Positions 12,193 to 23,138 of a stretch of 64,000 bases of DNA are shown one piece after another. The notes below the pieces were generated by a model. It made no database searches. It was not told where the DNA came from and saw only the letters and a list, made by a program, of their open reading frames with translations. Location: the NCBI GenBank assembly GCA_037903355.1, contig JBAJFE010000001.1:1116001-1180000 (forward strand), in the 5' to 3' direction. The stretch is from Trichuris trichiura (lineage: Eukaryota; Nematoda; Enoplea; Trichinellida; Trichuridae). Position 1 is the first letter of the stretch. Every line of letters starts with the position of its first letter. The position numbers were made by a program, and so were the translations under genes.

Positions 12193-14888
12193 ATGCCCGC
12201 ACCTCGTTCGTCTCGCTCGCTTCGTCTTAGTACGGGATTAGGCCGTGTTCGTCGTGGCAGGTCGACCCGCGTGGTCAGGACAGTCCCGAGTCCTTGTTCC
12301 TCTGGCAGATCAACTCCAGAGATGTCGGCGGAGTTCGATAGCCCTGCAATCCCCGTTCCAAACGAAGCCCAAACGTTAGTGAATCAACTTTCGGCTACTT
12401 TGAACTCTTTTTTGGGTCAATTGAGAGAAGAACTGGTTTCCCTACGCGTTAGCCCTGCGCCTGCAGCCGCAGCTACTTTATCGACTTTCACCGATAGCCA
12501 GCAGACGCCTGCCGCTCGTTCAAATCTGGATCGTTCGTCCAGCGCCCCTGCTGTCATGCCTTCCACTGTCCCCTCTGAGACTGTACCCGTTGAGATGAAA
12601 GCGTCTAATGAATGTCTGACTGACGGCACTAGTCCCAAATGTGGTGCCTTCACGAACAAAGATCGTCAAGCTAGTCTTGATGACTGGATTTCACATATGA
12701 ATGAATCGAGTCAAACATCGTTTGTGACTCCCGCTTCGTGGCTGAGTGGGATGGCTCCCGCGATTCACATTGAGCCGTTTGACGGCGATCCACTCAAGTG
12801 GGACATTTTTATCAGTAGTTTCAAATCACTTGTGCACAATGTTGTCGGTTCGAACAACCAGCAGTTGGCTATTCTTCGTCAGTTACTGGTACCGTCCCTG
12901 AGATCAGCACTAGCTTCTTCGCTACATAGCCCAGAAACCTACGTTAATGTGCTACAGGATTTGCGTCGTTTGTATGGAAATTCAAGCGCAGTCATCGCTG
13001 CTTGCCTTCGGAAGCTGTCAAACATCGAACCGGTGAAGGTCCGATGCGATCTTGACGTGGAAAGGTTTTACCTTGAAATACACGGCGTGTTGAATGTCCT
13101 TCGCGCCCGTGATCGAGTGGTCGAGCTGAAATCTGCATATCCACTCCACGCCGTCGTTCCGAAGTTGACATACCATTTGCAACGGAAGTGGGCGCGACGA
13201 GTATTTGAGAACCGACCTCGAGAACCAACGATTTAGGATTTGGACCAATGGCTCGAGCAAATAGTATTAACGAATCGAATGGTTGAGCCCGCTGAATCGA
13301 GCAGAAGCCAATCGCTGACTGTGAGGCAGCGTCCTTCAAATCGTCTATCAAAGAGTCGCCGTCCCCATCTGAACAATACTACCGTAGTGAGCGATGTACC
13401 GTGTGTCTTGTGCCAAGGGGATCACTTACTTTCCGCCTCTCCGCAGTTCTTGAGCTTCACTCCGAACCGTCGAGCCGAAATCTTGAAGGAGCACGGACGT
13501 TGTTTCGCCTGTCTCGATGATGTGCACGAAGCGCGACATTGTCCGCAGAAGGTGCGATGTGAAGCCCCGCGCTGTAACCAGAAGCACCACCGTTTACTAC
13601 ATGGCTCTTCTCGGGTGTGGCCGACGAAAGTAGACTCGCATGCCGTTGCTAATTCTGGCGGCAGCCACACTGCTACGATTGGGACAAATACAGTCGATCG
13701 CGTCTCCATCTGCCTTTCAGTGATTCCAATCACTGTTCTTGCTAACAATCGGTCTATGCAGTCCTACGCTCTTTTAGACCGTGGCAGCCAGGGGACTCTA
13801 GTGACAGACGAAATGGCTCGTTCCCTGAACTTGGAAAAGAAGCCCTCAAACGTGCGCATCTCTACGTTTCACGGACAGGATCCTTCGCTAAGAGTATTCT
13901 CAGTAGATTTCGACATTTGCGGACGAAACGACGGACAGCGTTTCAAGGTTAACGGCGCGTTAGTTGTTCCGACCTTGAATTTGTCTTGCCGAGTAGTCAA
14001 TTGGGGTAAAGAAAAGAATAAGTGGCCACATCTAAGGGATCTTCCTTTGAGTACCGTCGATTATAAGAGAGTCTCAGTGCTGATTGGTGCGGATAATTTC
14101 GATATTATGCAGCCACTGGCATTGCGGAAACCAAAACACAAAGGCCATCCGCTCGGGATGCTAACCCCATTGCGTTGGACCGTCGTAGGTAGGCTGCCTC
14201 AAGCTATCAGACCGTTTCAAAATTTCGTGCGGCGGACTGTTAACGAGATTGTCGTCAAGGAAAGGGACCATGTTGAATCTGAGTTAGAAATATATGAACG
14301 CTTTTGGAAAACTGAAAGCTTCGGAACGAAACCGATAACGGAGTGTCAGGATATGAATCCTGCTCGCGCGATCGAGTGGCCATCGTCATTTCAGTTCGTT
14401 GATGGTCGATACGAGGTAGGCTTGTTATGGAAGACAGATCGTGTAGAGCTCCCCTATAATCGTCCCTTGGCGCTGGGAAAATTTGTCTCTTTGCGCAGAA
14501 AGCTGTTGTCGGATAGAATTCTACACGACCAGTATTGTGACGCCATTTCCTACCTCATTCGTTCGGGAATTGTTCGTGCTGTATCGTCGTATGAAGCAAA
14601 TCTTCCATTCGGACGAGTTTGGTATCTTCCCCATCATCCGGTGCGCCAGCACGCCAAACCTGGCAAGGTCGAGTTGTTTTCGATGCCTCAGCAGAATTTG
14701 AAGGCCTCTCGTTAAATGATTGCTTATCCAAAGGGCCAGATCTGCTGTGCCACCTGACCTCATTGCTGATTCGTTTTCGCCTTCGGCCAGACGCAGCGAC
14801 GTCAGATATAGCGAGCATGTTCCATCAAGTCAGTGTCCCCGTTGAAGACCGTTCCGTCCTACGATTTCTCTGGTGCGACACAAAGGAA
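12193..14888 (+). pseudogene. BEL/Pao gag-pol, broken
   Basis: The frame opens at ATG 12193 with a Ser/Arg-rich N-terminus. It runs through a gag region (IEPFDGDPLKWDIFISSF is the DUF1759-type block) and a Cys/His knuckle region (CVLCQGDH, GRCFACLDDVHEARHC). The pepsin-like protease motif is ALLDRGSQGTLV, where the expected D-S/T-G active site reads D-R-G. Linker and the start of RT follow. Three kinds of damage are visible: an in-frame TAG at 13234-13236, a one-base deletion near 14670 that shifts the RT frame, and truncation at 14888. The element cannot encode its own replication. Confidence 0.88.
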
Positions 14889-17181
14889 TGAACTGAATAA
14901 ATCAATCCAAATAAAGAAAGTATTACTGCTTCTAAACTAATCTAGCTAAATCACAACGACGACCCATTGGAAGTGATCATGTCCATCGTCCTTAAGCGAA
15001 GCTCAATCGGCGACTAGGTCACGCCATTTTGCCACCCCACAAGTTCACGTATTTAGTGTTTACTTAGAGTGAGACTTATGGAGCTAGGACTGTCATCAGC
15101 CGAAGCCACCAGAGAGAGACAGATTAGTACCGGTACGTGTTTGATTCTCTTCCAACGGATATACCGCAGGTCTGCAAAATGGCGAGGTGCATAAAACCGA
15201 CGTTATTGTAAATCATGAATAAGCTTTTTAAGGACTAAAACGCTTCCTGAAAAAAGTGTCAACTGTAGGCCGGTGTCTGTTCATACTACAAACGTAGACA
15301 GTAAGTGGGGCCTTCGCACTAGCTGCCCCGCTCAACATATCTGAGCATTCTTAAAAAACAAAACACTTCAGCTGCGCTAACATGCACTACTACCTTTTCC
15401 TTCAGCTTTTGTACCATTTCCATCTCATTGTCACTTTCCTGCTTTGCGTAATCTACAGTGCTACTTGCGTCTGCGTTCGTTCCTAGTTCGGCTAGTGCAG
15501 AGTAGAAAATTGCCGCTGGGTCATGTTGGGTAGAAACGGCTATCTCGTCCTCTATTGCAACGAAATCCTCGAAATCTACTGCTTCAACCACTGCCTCGCG
15601 AGTCCGACTGTCACGTCGAAGGTCGACATTATCCACTTGGTCTATGAAGAATCAAGCTCTCCTAAAGCACTTCTTTATTGCCTCAGCAAGAACCTTATTC
15701 CTGGAAGAGCTGATCCAAAATACAGCGTCGAAAGCTTTAATGGACGCAGCAGTTGAAGCCGCTCCCAGAGACCAGTTGGTGACTTCCTCTTTACTGGAGA
15801 AACTGAGCCTCGCATTTCGCTTTAAATGTCTGGATTAGTCCTTGATACAGAGCCTGAGGTTTTCAGGAAGTGGTGGGAGGCAGGAACTCCAATGTGACGT
15901 TGGAGAGGTGGATGGGTGGCACAGTTATCCATTACCAATAACAAGGAACGTTTCATTCGCTTCACCTGTCGGTCGCCACCTTTTACGCACTCCTCGAATA
16001 TAGCGAATCAGATCGAGCGACATTGATCTCAAAGTTACAGAGTGATCCTCAGGCATAAAGTTCCTAAATGCGCGAGGTTTCGCTGACCTACCAATCATCA
16101 AGGGCATCAACTTCTCCCCAGTTGCGCTTGGGCCATGAAGCAGTGTAGAGCGTTACTTGGACAGCTTCCAGCTTTTGCATATGTCGCCTATTAGTGCAAC
16201 GCTTCCATCAGGCATAACGGTGAAGAACAAGTCGCTTTCATCAGCGTTAAACATGTGTTGCTTCTTGAAGGCACTGCACAAATAACGAAACTTCCCGATG
16301 AAGTCTTCCAAGACCTTGACGGGAACTTCGCTAGATTCACCGTATAACAATTCCTGAGAAATCGTATGACAGAGCTGGAGCCTCGCCAGCTAACCGAAAG
16401 ATGCTTGGAAACCTGTGAACCTGAAATCCACGGCAAATCTTCTAGCAACTTTCTGGATCATTCGGCCAGAGGTCCGTGCATTAGCTGCTCTCATTCGCTT
16501 AAACCAATTTAACGCTGTTTCAATCACTTGTTTCAGGAAAATTTTCCTCTTTCATCGCTGCGAGTCTCAGCTTTCCTTATTATATCTTTCCAGGTATTCT
16601 TGTTTAAGTCTCTGCATGTCGCTAACGGTATTCTTGCTCACATGGAACCACTCCTGTGTCTTTTTTGACTGCTCGTTTCGAGAACGCAGATAGAGCGTAC
16701 GATTTTTTCACTGTCAATTCTCTCCATTCTTTCCGTTTGGCCATAGTGCAAACCGTCATCCGCTTGGGTAGCTGTTACTGCGTAAGAAGGAATGTTTTTA
16801 CACGTCAAGACAGGTTAAGGTCACCTTCCATAGACGTAGCCCGACGATGTTGGGCTCGATCGAGGTAACTCGCAGACAGAGATCGCCGCGTCTATTTGTA
16901 GCTGATTGCGTTTCTTGATCGTTAGGTCCGTAGCGATACTAAATGTGCGTTCCACTAGACTCGACGATGGAAGACAAACCAGTAACTTTTTTACTACCTC
17001 CCATACGCAAGGGCACAACCCTTGGACTTCTCTGCAGGCAGAACTGCTGACAACCCTGTGACAACTTGCCTATCAACTGCACGTTCGACTGCAACTGCAG
17101 CAGCTTTTCTTCCAGTGACATCTCGCAAAACTGGAACCAGCGTAGGAGAAAAGCAACCGTACCGACAAAGTGTTCCGAGGA
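14889..17181 (-). mobile_element. Composite repeat, copy A (Tigger relic + hAT C-terminus)
   Basis: About 2.3 kb highly similar (about 95% by eye) to 26312-28610. Both copies begin at GAATGAACTGAATAAATC and lose similarity at GACAAAGTG(T/C)TCCGA. Reading the minus strand, a hAT transposase C-terminus is followed by a Tigger-like transposase. The left edge interrupts the BEL RT. Confidence 0.85.
15319..16790 (-). pseudogene. Tigger/pogo-type transposase relic, copy A
   Basis: In minus-strand order: a helix-turn-helix region (EWFHVSKNTVSDMQ), a CENP-B-type HTH segment (LNWFKRMRAANARTSG), then a DDE core with FNADESDLFFTVMPDGS and LMIGRSAKPRAFRNFM. A C-terminal tail follows (KEEVTNWSLGAAS, acidic EDEIAVSTQHD). 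Many stops and frameshifts separate the blocks. Confidence 0.8.
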
Positions 17182-17235
17182 AATGTGTGTGCAGCACTCG
17201 CAATTCCCTGTCGCTAATGCGTATACTTGCATTGT
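16821..17235 (-). pseudogene. hAT (ZBED5-like) transposase C-terminal fragment, copy A
   Basis: The minus strand encodes MSLEEKLLQLQSNVQL and then WEVVKKLLVCLPSSSLVERT and FSIATDLTIKKRNQLQI, the hAT dimerisation block. There is no N-terminal part. Beyond 17181 it no longer matches copy B, so copy A extends slightly further. Confidence 0.8.
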
Positions 17236-17744
17236 AACTGCGTGAACACTAGACGCGAGGAAAGAAAGGGAAGAAAAAGGGAGCCGACTTTTCACAGAAG
17301 CGGGGCAACAGATGGTAATCGTTGACAAAATTCTATAGCAGAGTCGTTGCTACAAAGCTGCCGGTGCGAACATGTGCTAATCGCTGGTTGAATCGTAAAG
17401 CAGGAGCCAATGCATCGCAAAAGCTGTGGCGCATTATGACAACGCGGACAACTATTCTCTGATGTGAACCATGTGCTCCGCGCTAAATGCTTCTCAGCAG
17501 AAAGCTTTTCTTACTCAACCCAACGCCGGAAGGTCACGGTGACAAATATGCCATCCCTTGTGTCGCGTGTTCTGAATGGTCATTTTCACGAGCGGTGATT
17601 GGTTCATTAGCTGGATTGGGGGGTAGACGGCATCACGCATAGCAAGAAACGTCATTTTAACCAGTACGCGCAATACCTGACCCTGGGACCTCACCTTCCG
17701 ATCCACGAGAACACGACGGCCGAGGTGCGGTATGTGGCCCACGC

Positions 17745-17834
17745 AGCTCAAATGGGCCCCCCTGGCACTCTGGTCCCGGTGGATTTCGAAAGGGCCCCCC
17801 TGGTGGGGCACCTACCCAACCTTGAGAAACACTG
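17745..17834 (+). repeat. hAT terminal region, isolated
   Basis: Ends CTTGAGAAACACTG (reverse complement CAGTGTTTCTCAAG) with GGGCCCCCC blocks just inside, like 5131-5227. No partner terminus was found. It may be the 5' end of the hAT whose C-terminus survives at 16821-17235. Confidence 0.65.
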
Positions 17835-18148
17835 AAGTGGATAAATACCTCTGCGCTCGCGAAAGAATGCGCAGTTTTGCATAACGCCGTAAATCAGTGC
17901 ACGCTATGTTGAACAACGTTTTCAACGAATAAATTTGTCGACAGATTTTCGACGAATCTTTCGAGAAATATTACAGTGACAGATTGAAATGAAGATATTG
18001 CGTACAATACGAAAAACGTTAATTCAGCGGGAAAAATAATTGAAACTGGTTAACTAGAATGATGCAAAAGATGCCTTTAAAAACTCAGAAATCCAGGTCT
18101 TAGCAGCGAACAGAAATTGTATGCCAGTCAAGCTATTAATGGACTTAC

Positions 18149-18234
18149 ATTTTGATTGCCTGCGTATAGTAGTTCTTCAAATCCGTCAAAAGCAACTACG
18201 GAAACGCTGTAATCTGGAGAGCCGTCCACAAGCT
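18149..18234 (-). CDS. Possible WD/PAN2-like exon
   Basis: An 86-bp open block on the minus strand is bounded by a good acceptor (cccttctctccacag) and donor (GTAAGTCC). It encodes LVDGSPDYSVSVVAFDGFEE and then LLYAGNQN. This resembles the N-terminal WD-type repeat of PAN2 deadenylase subunits (F-D-x-x-E-E-L-x-W-x-G-N), but one short exon is weak evidence. The next exon was not found, and a hAT terminus at 17834 lies downstream, so the gene may be broken. Confidence 0.35.
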
Positions 18235-18456
18235 CTGTGGAGAGAAGGGCAAAATTTTTTTCTATCTACATGTTAGTCTACCGTAAGCAGTCAATGCTTT
18301 GTTAGCAGCATAAACCGAGTAGGCTCAATTTTACGTTTTACAATTAGGAACAACCGTTTCTTTCTTGAGTACAAGTGCAACCGGTAAAATACACAGCCAA
18401 GGAATTAGCGCCCAATACGTCCCGGAGACCGTTTGTAAGGGAAATGCAAATTCTGG

Positions 18457-18759
18457 TTAAGTGAAAACTAGATAAGAAATGAGCTGGACCGTAGCGCTTG
18501 AGAATCGCTGATAAGCATTCCCAACGTATAGTTTACTCCTCTTAAGAATTGCCCTTTTTATAGAATCGTTACCTTTCCAATGCGTATGAAAACGTACGTC
18601 GCACAATAAACGATCAGTGAGAGAAAATTGGTGGTTTGATAATAAATTGAACTGAATCTTGGAATATTTAACTCGCTGCAGGAAATCAAGTTCCAACTGG
18701 TGCGTTGACTGCGCTCCGTAGTGGAGCTCATCGAACGTAATCTCTTTTTCATTTGCCAT
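18457..18759 (-). CDS. Hypothetical coding exon
   Basis: The minus strand opens at ATG 18759 (MANEKEITFDELHYG...) just after an acceptor-like TCTAGTGCAG and runs to a stop at 18457, about 100 codons. An internal donor-like AG/GTAACG occurs. The N-terminal part looks coding (charged, amphipathic), the C-terminal part less so. No family is recognised. It could be a 5' exon of the gene holding the 18149-18234 block. Confidence 0.25.
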   Translation of the reverse strand: MANEKEITFDELHYGAQSTHQLELDFLQRVKYSKIQFNLLSNHQFSLTDRLLCDVRFHTHWKGNDSIKRAILKRSKLYVGNAYQRFSSATVQLISYLVFT

Positions 18760-19047
18760 AGCAGCTTTCCGCTGCACTAGAAATTGCCGAGACAGTGATT
18801 AAACGTCACAGCTCCATAAATCACAAGAGGTCGTATACTTAATCGTTCTTTACACCTTCTTACTTTGAAAGCAGTAAACAACTATTGCTATCAACCTGCT
18901 GATCATATTATCCTACTGCTTGCAAGTTCGTTTACTTGCATTCCTTGGCAGGTGCAACGGTCTGGCTACTACAAGCGTTTACTTGCATATTCTTGAAGTG
19001 TTTGCGCTATTGCGTTTGTACATTCACTGCTATTTGCGTCGCATTGA

Positions 19048-19551
19048 ACTGCACTTGAATCGTTGCATGTCTGGCACCCGTTTTCGTGGTGGAACGACCG
19101 TTTGAGCTTACGGTCACCGAAGCGTCGTTGGTCCGACGATCTATGGCCCATTGCTCGTCAGATCGAAAACATCGACCGTGCATCATTCTCATCACCGACC
19201 TCTGCGGAACCGAAAGCCACGCCTTCCGCCAGGACCAGAGTTTCGTTAGTGATCAACGATGATAGGAAGTTTAAAGTTACTTCGGAGGTCACACAGTTCA
19301 AGCCGGAAGAGGTGGAAATATCAACAAAGGATGATCCAATAACGATCCATGGGAAGCATGAGGAGATCAGGGATGACCATGGTTACGTCAAGCGTGAATT
19401 CACTCGCCCTTATTGGCTACCTAAAGGCATCAACCCACAAAGTTTCAAGTCGAACTTGTCGCCGAACAGTTTGCTTAGTATTGAAGCTGCGAAGGTCGGT
19501 AGACTGCACTCAGTCGAGCACCATCTTCCAATCAAAAGAGGAAAGAAATGA
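19048..19551 (+). CDS. Small heat-shock protein (Hsp20/alpha-crystallin)
   Basis: A single open block ends at TGA 19551. From codon 19063 (TTG) it is 162 residues. The N-terminal WHPFSWW motif is followed by an alpha-crystallin domain: FKVTSEVTQFKPEEVEI, then ITIHGKHEEI, YVKREFTRPYWLP, and the SLSP-like NLSPNSLLSIEA. Such proteins are ATP-independent cytosolic holdases. There is no in-frame ATG between the upstream stop (19045) and the conserved N-terminus; the nearby ATG at 19067 is in another frame. Start by a short upstream exon, by a non-ATG codon, or loss of the start codon are all possible. Family assignment is firm; functionality is not. Confidence 0.8.
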   Translation, partial: TALESLHVWHPFSWWNDRLSLRSPKRRWSDDLWPIARQIENIDRASFSSPTSAEPKATPSARTRVSLVINDDRKFKVTSEVTQFKPEEVEISTKDDPITIHGKHEEIRDDHGYVKREFTRPYWLPKGINPQSFKSNLSPNSLLSIEAAKVGRLHSVEHHLPIKRGKK

Positions 19552-19890
19552 ACTTTCGTATTCCCGCACAAATCTCGTACGTCCTGGCACTTTTAGTGTG
19601 TCAGTTGGCATGATTTTCCGTATGGGCTCAGTCTACGGAAACTGTTCGCCAACTCACAGTAAACAACAACTACAATGGGTAGTTATTTACACAATGCCTC
19701 AAGGAACTAGCGATGTTCAAATAGCAATTACTTCCTGAAAACTTCGCATTTTTCTTGTACTCTGATAGGTAGCTTCCTGCGCGTGCAGCAAACCACGATA
19801 AAATACAGCATTCCCAATACAAACAATTGTATTTGCATTATTTAAACTTAGTTCAATAACTACAGAGACTACACATTAAAGTAGCGAAGT

Positions 19891-20914
19891 TTAGTTATTT
19901 ACTGGAATCCCTTTCATACAATTCACTGCGAGAAAAGAAACGACCGGATTTGCTTTTCTTTGCGAAATGCCGGTCGCTTTGAATTTTTGGCCGGATCCTA
20001 ACTTGACTGCAGCGAGAAATTGACCACTGCTTTCTTTCGTGCTGCAGAGCTGACGCTTCACCCTCCTCATATGGCCCAACGTCTTCAGTTCCATTAAAAG
20101 ACCCGCTCGAGGGGCCTCAACCATCTGACTTTCGCCATCTGATGTACTACTAACACCTGCAAAATTCAATACGCGTCAGCCAGAAACCCCAATGGCAGGT
20201 AAGATTAATACCTCCTTCTGAGGAGTGCGGCTCCAAGGTTTCTGACATCCGATTCCTTAAAGCATAAAATGTTTGCTCAGCCAATGTGGCCTTTGAAGCA
20301 GAACATGAAAATCAGAAACTGCGCAATGAAACGATAGAGTCGACCAAGTTTGAAATAAAGCAAACAAAGAAGAACACAGGAAAATTGAAACGAAGAAATC
20401 AGAAGTTAATGAAGCCCTGTGACAACCAAAAGAGTGCGATAGTTGAAATGGAGTCATTCATATACCTGTGCCAACTCTGAATCTAGACAATAAAAAATTT
20501 CGGAGTGTTAGAAAAAAGGTGAAAGGATTTTCGTGACAAATAAAATTTTACGCTTTCGGAAAGTGTTAATCGGCGGTCCAATTAAATTGTTGACTTACAG
20601 ATAGGCCCCGCATTCCGCAGCGTCTTCTGGAAGATCCCAGTTTGCTTGTACACCACCGGAACATAAAAACCGCAGAAACGACAAAGCGGCCTCCTGCTTT
20701 GCTGTCCTTTTACTGTTGGCAATTCCCGGCAGAATGCGATCGCCCACTTTCAGTGAGGCGCTAAATCGCAGACGTTGCTAGAAAAAAATGAATACAACGT
20801 AGCTACGCTAAAAGCGTTACAATGAAATACCTGGTCGAACTGAACATTGTACAAGCAGGCGAAGCCGTTTCGGCGGGCAAATATCTTAACGTGATCCGGT
20901 GGTGTTTTCAGCCT
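19891..20914 (-). CDS. Two-dsRBD RNA-binding protein (RDE-4/TRBP-like), 3' exons
   Basis: Four exons on the minus strand fit in phase with consensus sites: 20831-20914, 20599-20777, 20212-20255 and 19891-20156 (stop TAA at 19891). Introns are 53, 343 and 55 bp. They encode about 190 residues. dsRBD 1 is split over the first two exons: LKTPPDHVKIFARRNG, CLYNVQF, then FSASLKVG and NSKRTAKQEAALSFLRFL, the classical C-terminal SKxxAKxxAA helix. A ~45-residue acidic linker follows, then dsRBD 2 (LLMELKTLGHMRRVKR, QFLAAVKLGSGQKF, ATGISQRKANPVVSFLAV), which is more divergent. Two domains with a short linker fit the RDE-4/TRBP/R2D2 group of Dicer partners. The 5' exon with the start codon was not found. 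It lies about 10.5 kb from Argonaute, on the opposite strand. Confidence 0.7.
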
Positions 20915-22142
20915 CTGCAAAGAAGTTCTTATTACACTAAAAAAACAATTTTTGCAGGTTTGCCAAAGCGCGCAAACCTGGAGCACCTAATAAAAGCTAA
21001 ACAGCAGCCACAAATTTCGCTCCTGTTTCAAAGCATATTTTGTCAGTTTTAATTACGGAGGCATAAAGTTTTCTATCCTACTAAGCAGGAGGTCGCTTCG
21101 CAATCATTTGCCTTCGGGATGCGATGAGGCGAGAAATCCCCAACGTCTAATAAACGGTTAGAAGACGGGCTATTGCGACGCAACAAAGTATGAACGTTCA
21201 TCAGAAAGTATTACAGATACAGGGGTTCTCTGACCTAACGACGGGCCCGTCAAAGGAAAACGCCCGTTTCGGAATTTATGTTTTGTTATTTCTGTATACG
21301 TGTATATATAAGAGACAGCTATTGTGAGAACTTGGTAAAGCTGGCCACCATATTCAATACCTTCTAGTAGTTATAAAGAAATGTACACAGGTAGACAGAA
21401 GAGTGTAGAAACAAAACTAGATGCCTTCCTAACGCAGCCTACTCCTAGTACGCTACTGATCATCACAGGGGTACATTCTTTCAGCCATCATTGAGTCAGT
21501 AGAAAAAGAACTTCATTAGGTTGTCGCTATAGCATTAGTATCCTCCTGCAAGTATCACTTGGGTATGTGGAACGAACCAATGAGTTGTCGTATGCATATC
21601 TACATTAATGTACTTGCTGTATACAGAATTACATGTTATTAACCCCAGAACAGAATTGCTGTATTTTAAGGCAGGCTTGTACGACTTGATTTCTTTCAAC
21701 TGTAACCTAATTAAAGAGTTGAATCATGTTAAGCCAGGATGCATGAAACTTTCACAATCAAGTAGTTCTTATTTTCAGCATAGGTTCGATACAGTTCGTT
21801 ATATCGATTTTGAAGCGATGACCTGCAGTGGCTGTTCGCCTTGCCTTTGCTGAAATCAGCTCTATATAGTGAAGTTTAATTTCACCTTAGCCTCAGCCAA
21901 AACCCAAACGTGTATCGCTGGCGACATTGAACTAATGTGTGGCCAACGGAGCCGATGGGAAAACCATCACAACAAAAAGGCTGCTTCCCCGATCCAGTTC
22001 GCCGTCAGATGCGTTGCTTGGACGTATGGACTTAAGATGAAGTTCTTAGGAAGAAATGCATCATAAGTCAAGGACCCGCAGTAATATCCGTTCGGGTTAC
22101 TTCTTTGTGCTAAGCGAGAGAGGAAAACTAAACAATCTTACA
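20915..22142. other. Region without recognised gene
   Basis: It should contain the 5' end of the minus-strand dsRBD gene. The frame continues open upstream of exon 20831-20914 to about 20986 without an ATG. The rest is AT-rich with no supported coding block. Confidence 0.35.
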
Positions 22143-22518
22143 TGAAGACGTGGTTTCTTGGTACGGGACCGTATGTTTTCATAATGGAAAAAACTTTAAT
22201 ACGGACAGATTCCCGTTTTCATGTGCGAAAAAACTCCGCAGCTTTCGGGTGAATCGAGACCCGTCTTCAGCGTTCGTAAATTACGAATGTGACATTTATA
22301 ATTTAAGACCGCTGAAGAATTACAGAATTATAGACTCAAGAATTTAAGACCGCTTTCAATTACACATGTGACATTTATAATCTAAGACCGCCGAAGTCGG
22401 GTCTCGATTGACCCGAAATCTCCGGAGTTTCTTCACACATAAAAACGGGAATGTGTCCGTAATAAAGTTTTTCCATTACGAAAAGAGACGGTCCTGTACC
22501 AAGAAACCACGTCTTCAA
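22143..22518. repeat. Foldback/MITE element (FB2), full copy
   Basis: The left arm TGAAGACGTGGTTTCTTGGT is mirrored by ACCAAGAAACCACGTCTTCA at the right end. The arms continue with matching TTTCCGTAATAAAG-like and TTCCCGTTTT blocks. Inside, a TTTCGGGT...GACCCG hairpin occurs in both arms, and an ACATTTATAAT(T/C)TAAGACCGC block is repeated in the centre. About 376 bp, with no coding capacity. Confidence 0.88.
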
Positions 22519-22639
22519 AGCTATTCAGATTTAGTTTAACTTTAAACCTTCTGTGCTCTCCGCTTTGCTGTGTCGTAAACGCACTGGAATCGTGTAGAAA
22601 AGTTAGACATTCCAACCTATCAAAACCTGTGCAAATAAA

Positions 22640-23138
22640 TTGGCCATCGTTCGCGCAATGCCTAAGCAGTGCCTTAGGCGCCTGTACACTAACATAAACT
22701 ACATCTTAGGCAGGACAGAAATGACCGAATTGGATTTGCATACAAAGAAAAGCCTGTACAACTTTCAAGCATTCAAAGACTGCACAGAATGGGTTCGGAT
22801 GCTACATTGTATTGGATGTTCAACTGATACTTTCTTTTCAGCTTCATGGGGCAATAGAGCATTTTACTTGTGCGGAAGACGAAGCAGCAAAAATGACAGA
22901 GTTAGCGAAGGCATTATTTTAAACGGCTGCAAAAGCCATTCCGGGCAGTGAATTGATGGAATGCGCTGCCAGCTATGCTACATGCCTAAAGGCAATTGTT
23001 AAAATAACGGAAAGTATATCCGACGAGATCAGACAGAATGCGCTTTCGCAAATGTTGAAGAACGGTAGGGAAGAATACACAGCATTTAAGAAAATGAGAC
23101 ATTCCATGAAATACGGTCTGAATCATGGAACAGACTAG
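22640..23138 (+). pseudogene. Hypothetical helical protein gene, possibly broken
   Basis: Two coding-like blocks lie in this interval. The first (MTELDLHTKKSLYNFQAFKD) ends near an intron-like 49-bp segment closing with ACTTTCTTTTCAG. The second begins AIEHFTCAEDEAAKMTELAK, meets a TAA, and continues in the same frame as ELMECAASYATCLKAI to a stop at 23138. The helical, Cys-poor composition resembles small nematode-specific proteins, but no family is recognised. The internal TAA argues for a pseudogene or an unrecognised intron. Confidence 0.3.

Larger units (their letters stand above)
11863..14888 (+). mobile_element. Truncated BEL/Pao LTR retrotransposon
   Basis: 5' LTR, gag, protease and the first part of reverse transcriptase are in order on the plus strand. 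The element stops abruptly inside RT at 14888, where a composite DNA-transposon repeat begins. RNase H, integrase and the 3' LTR are missing. Confidence 0.88.

Noticed and set aside
20286..20480. Lys/Glu-rich plus-strand frame resembling a coiled coil
   Set aside because: It overlaps intron and exon sequence of the minus-strand dsRBD gene and has no splice or homology support.
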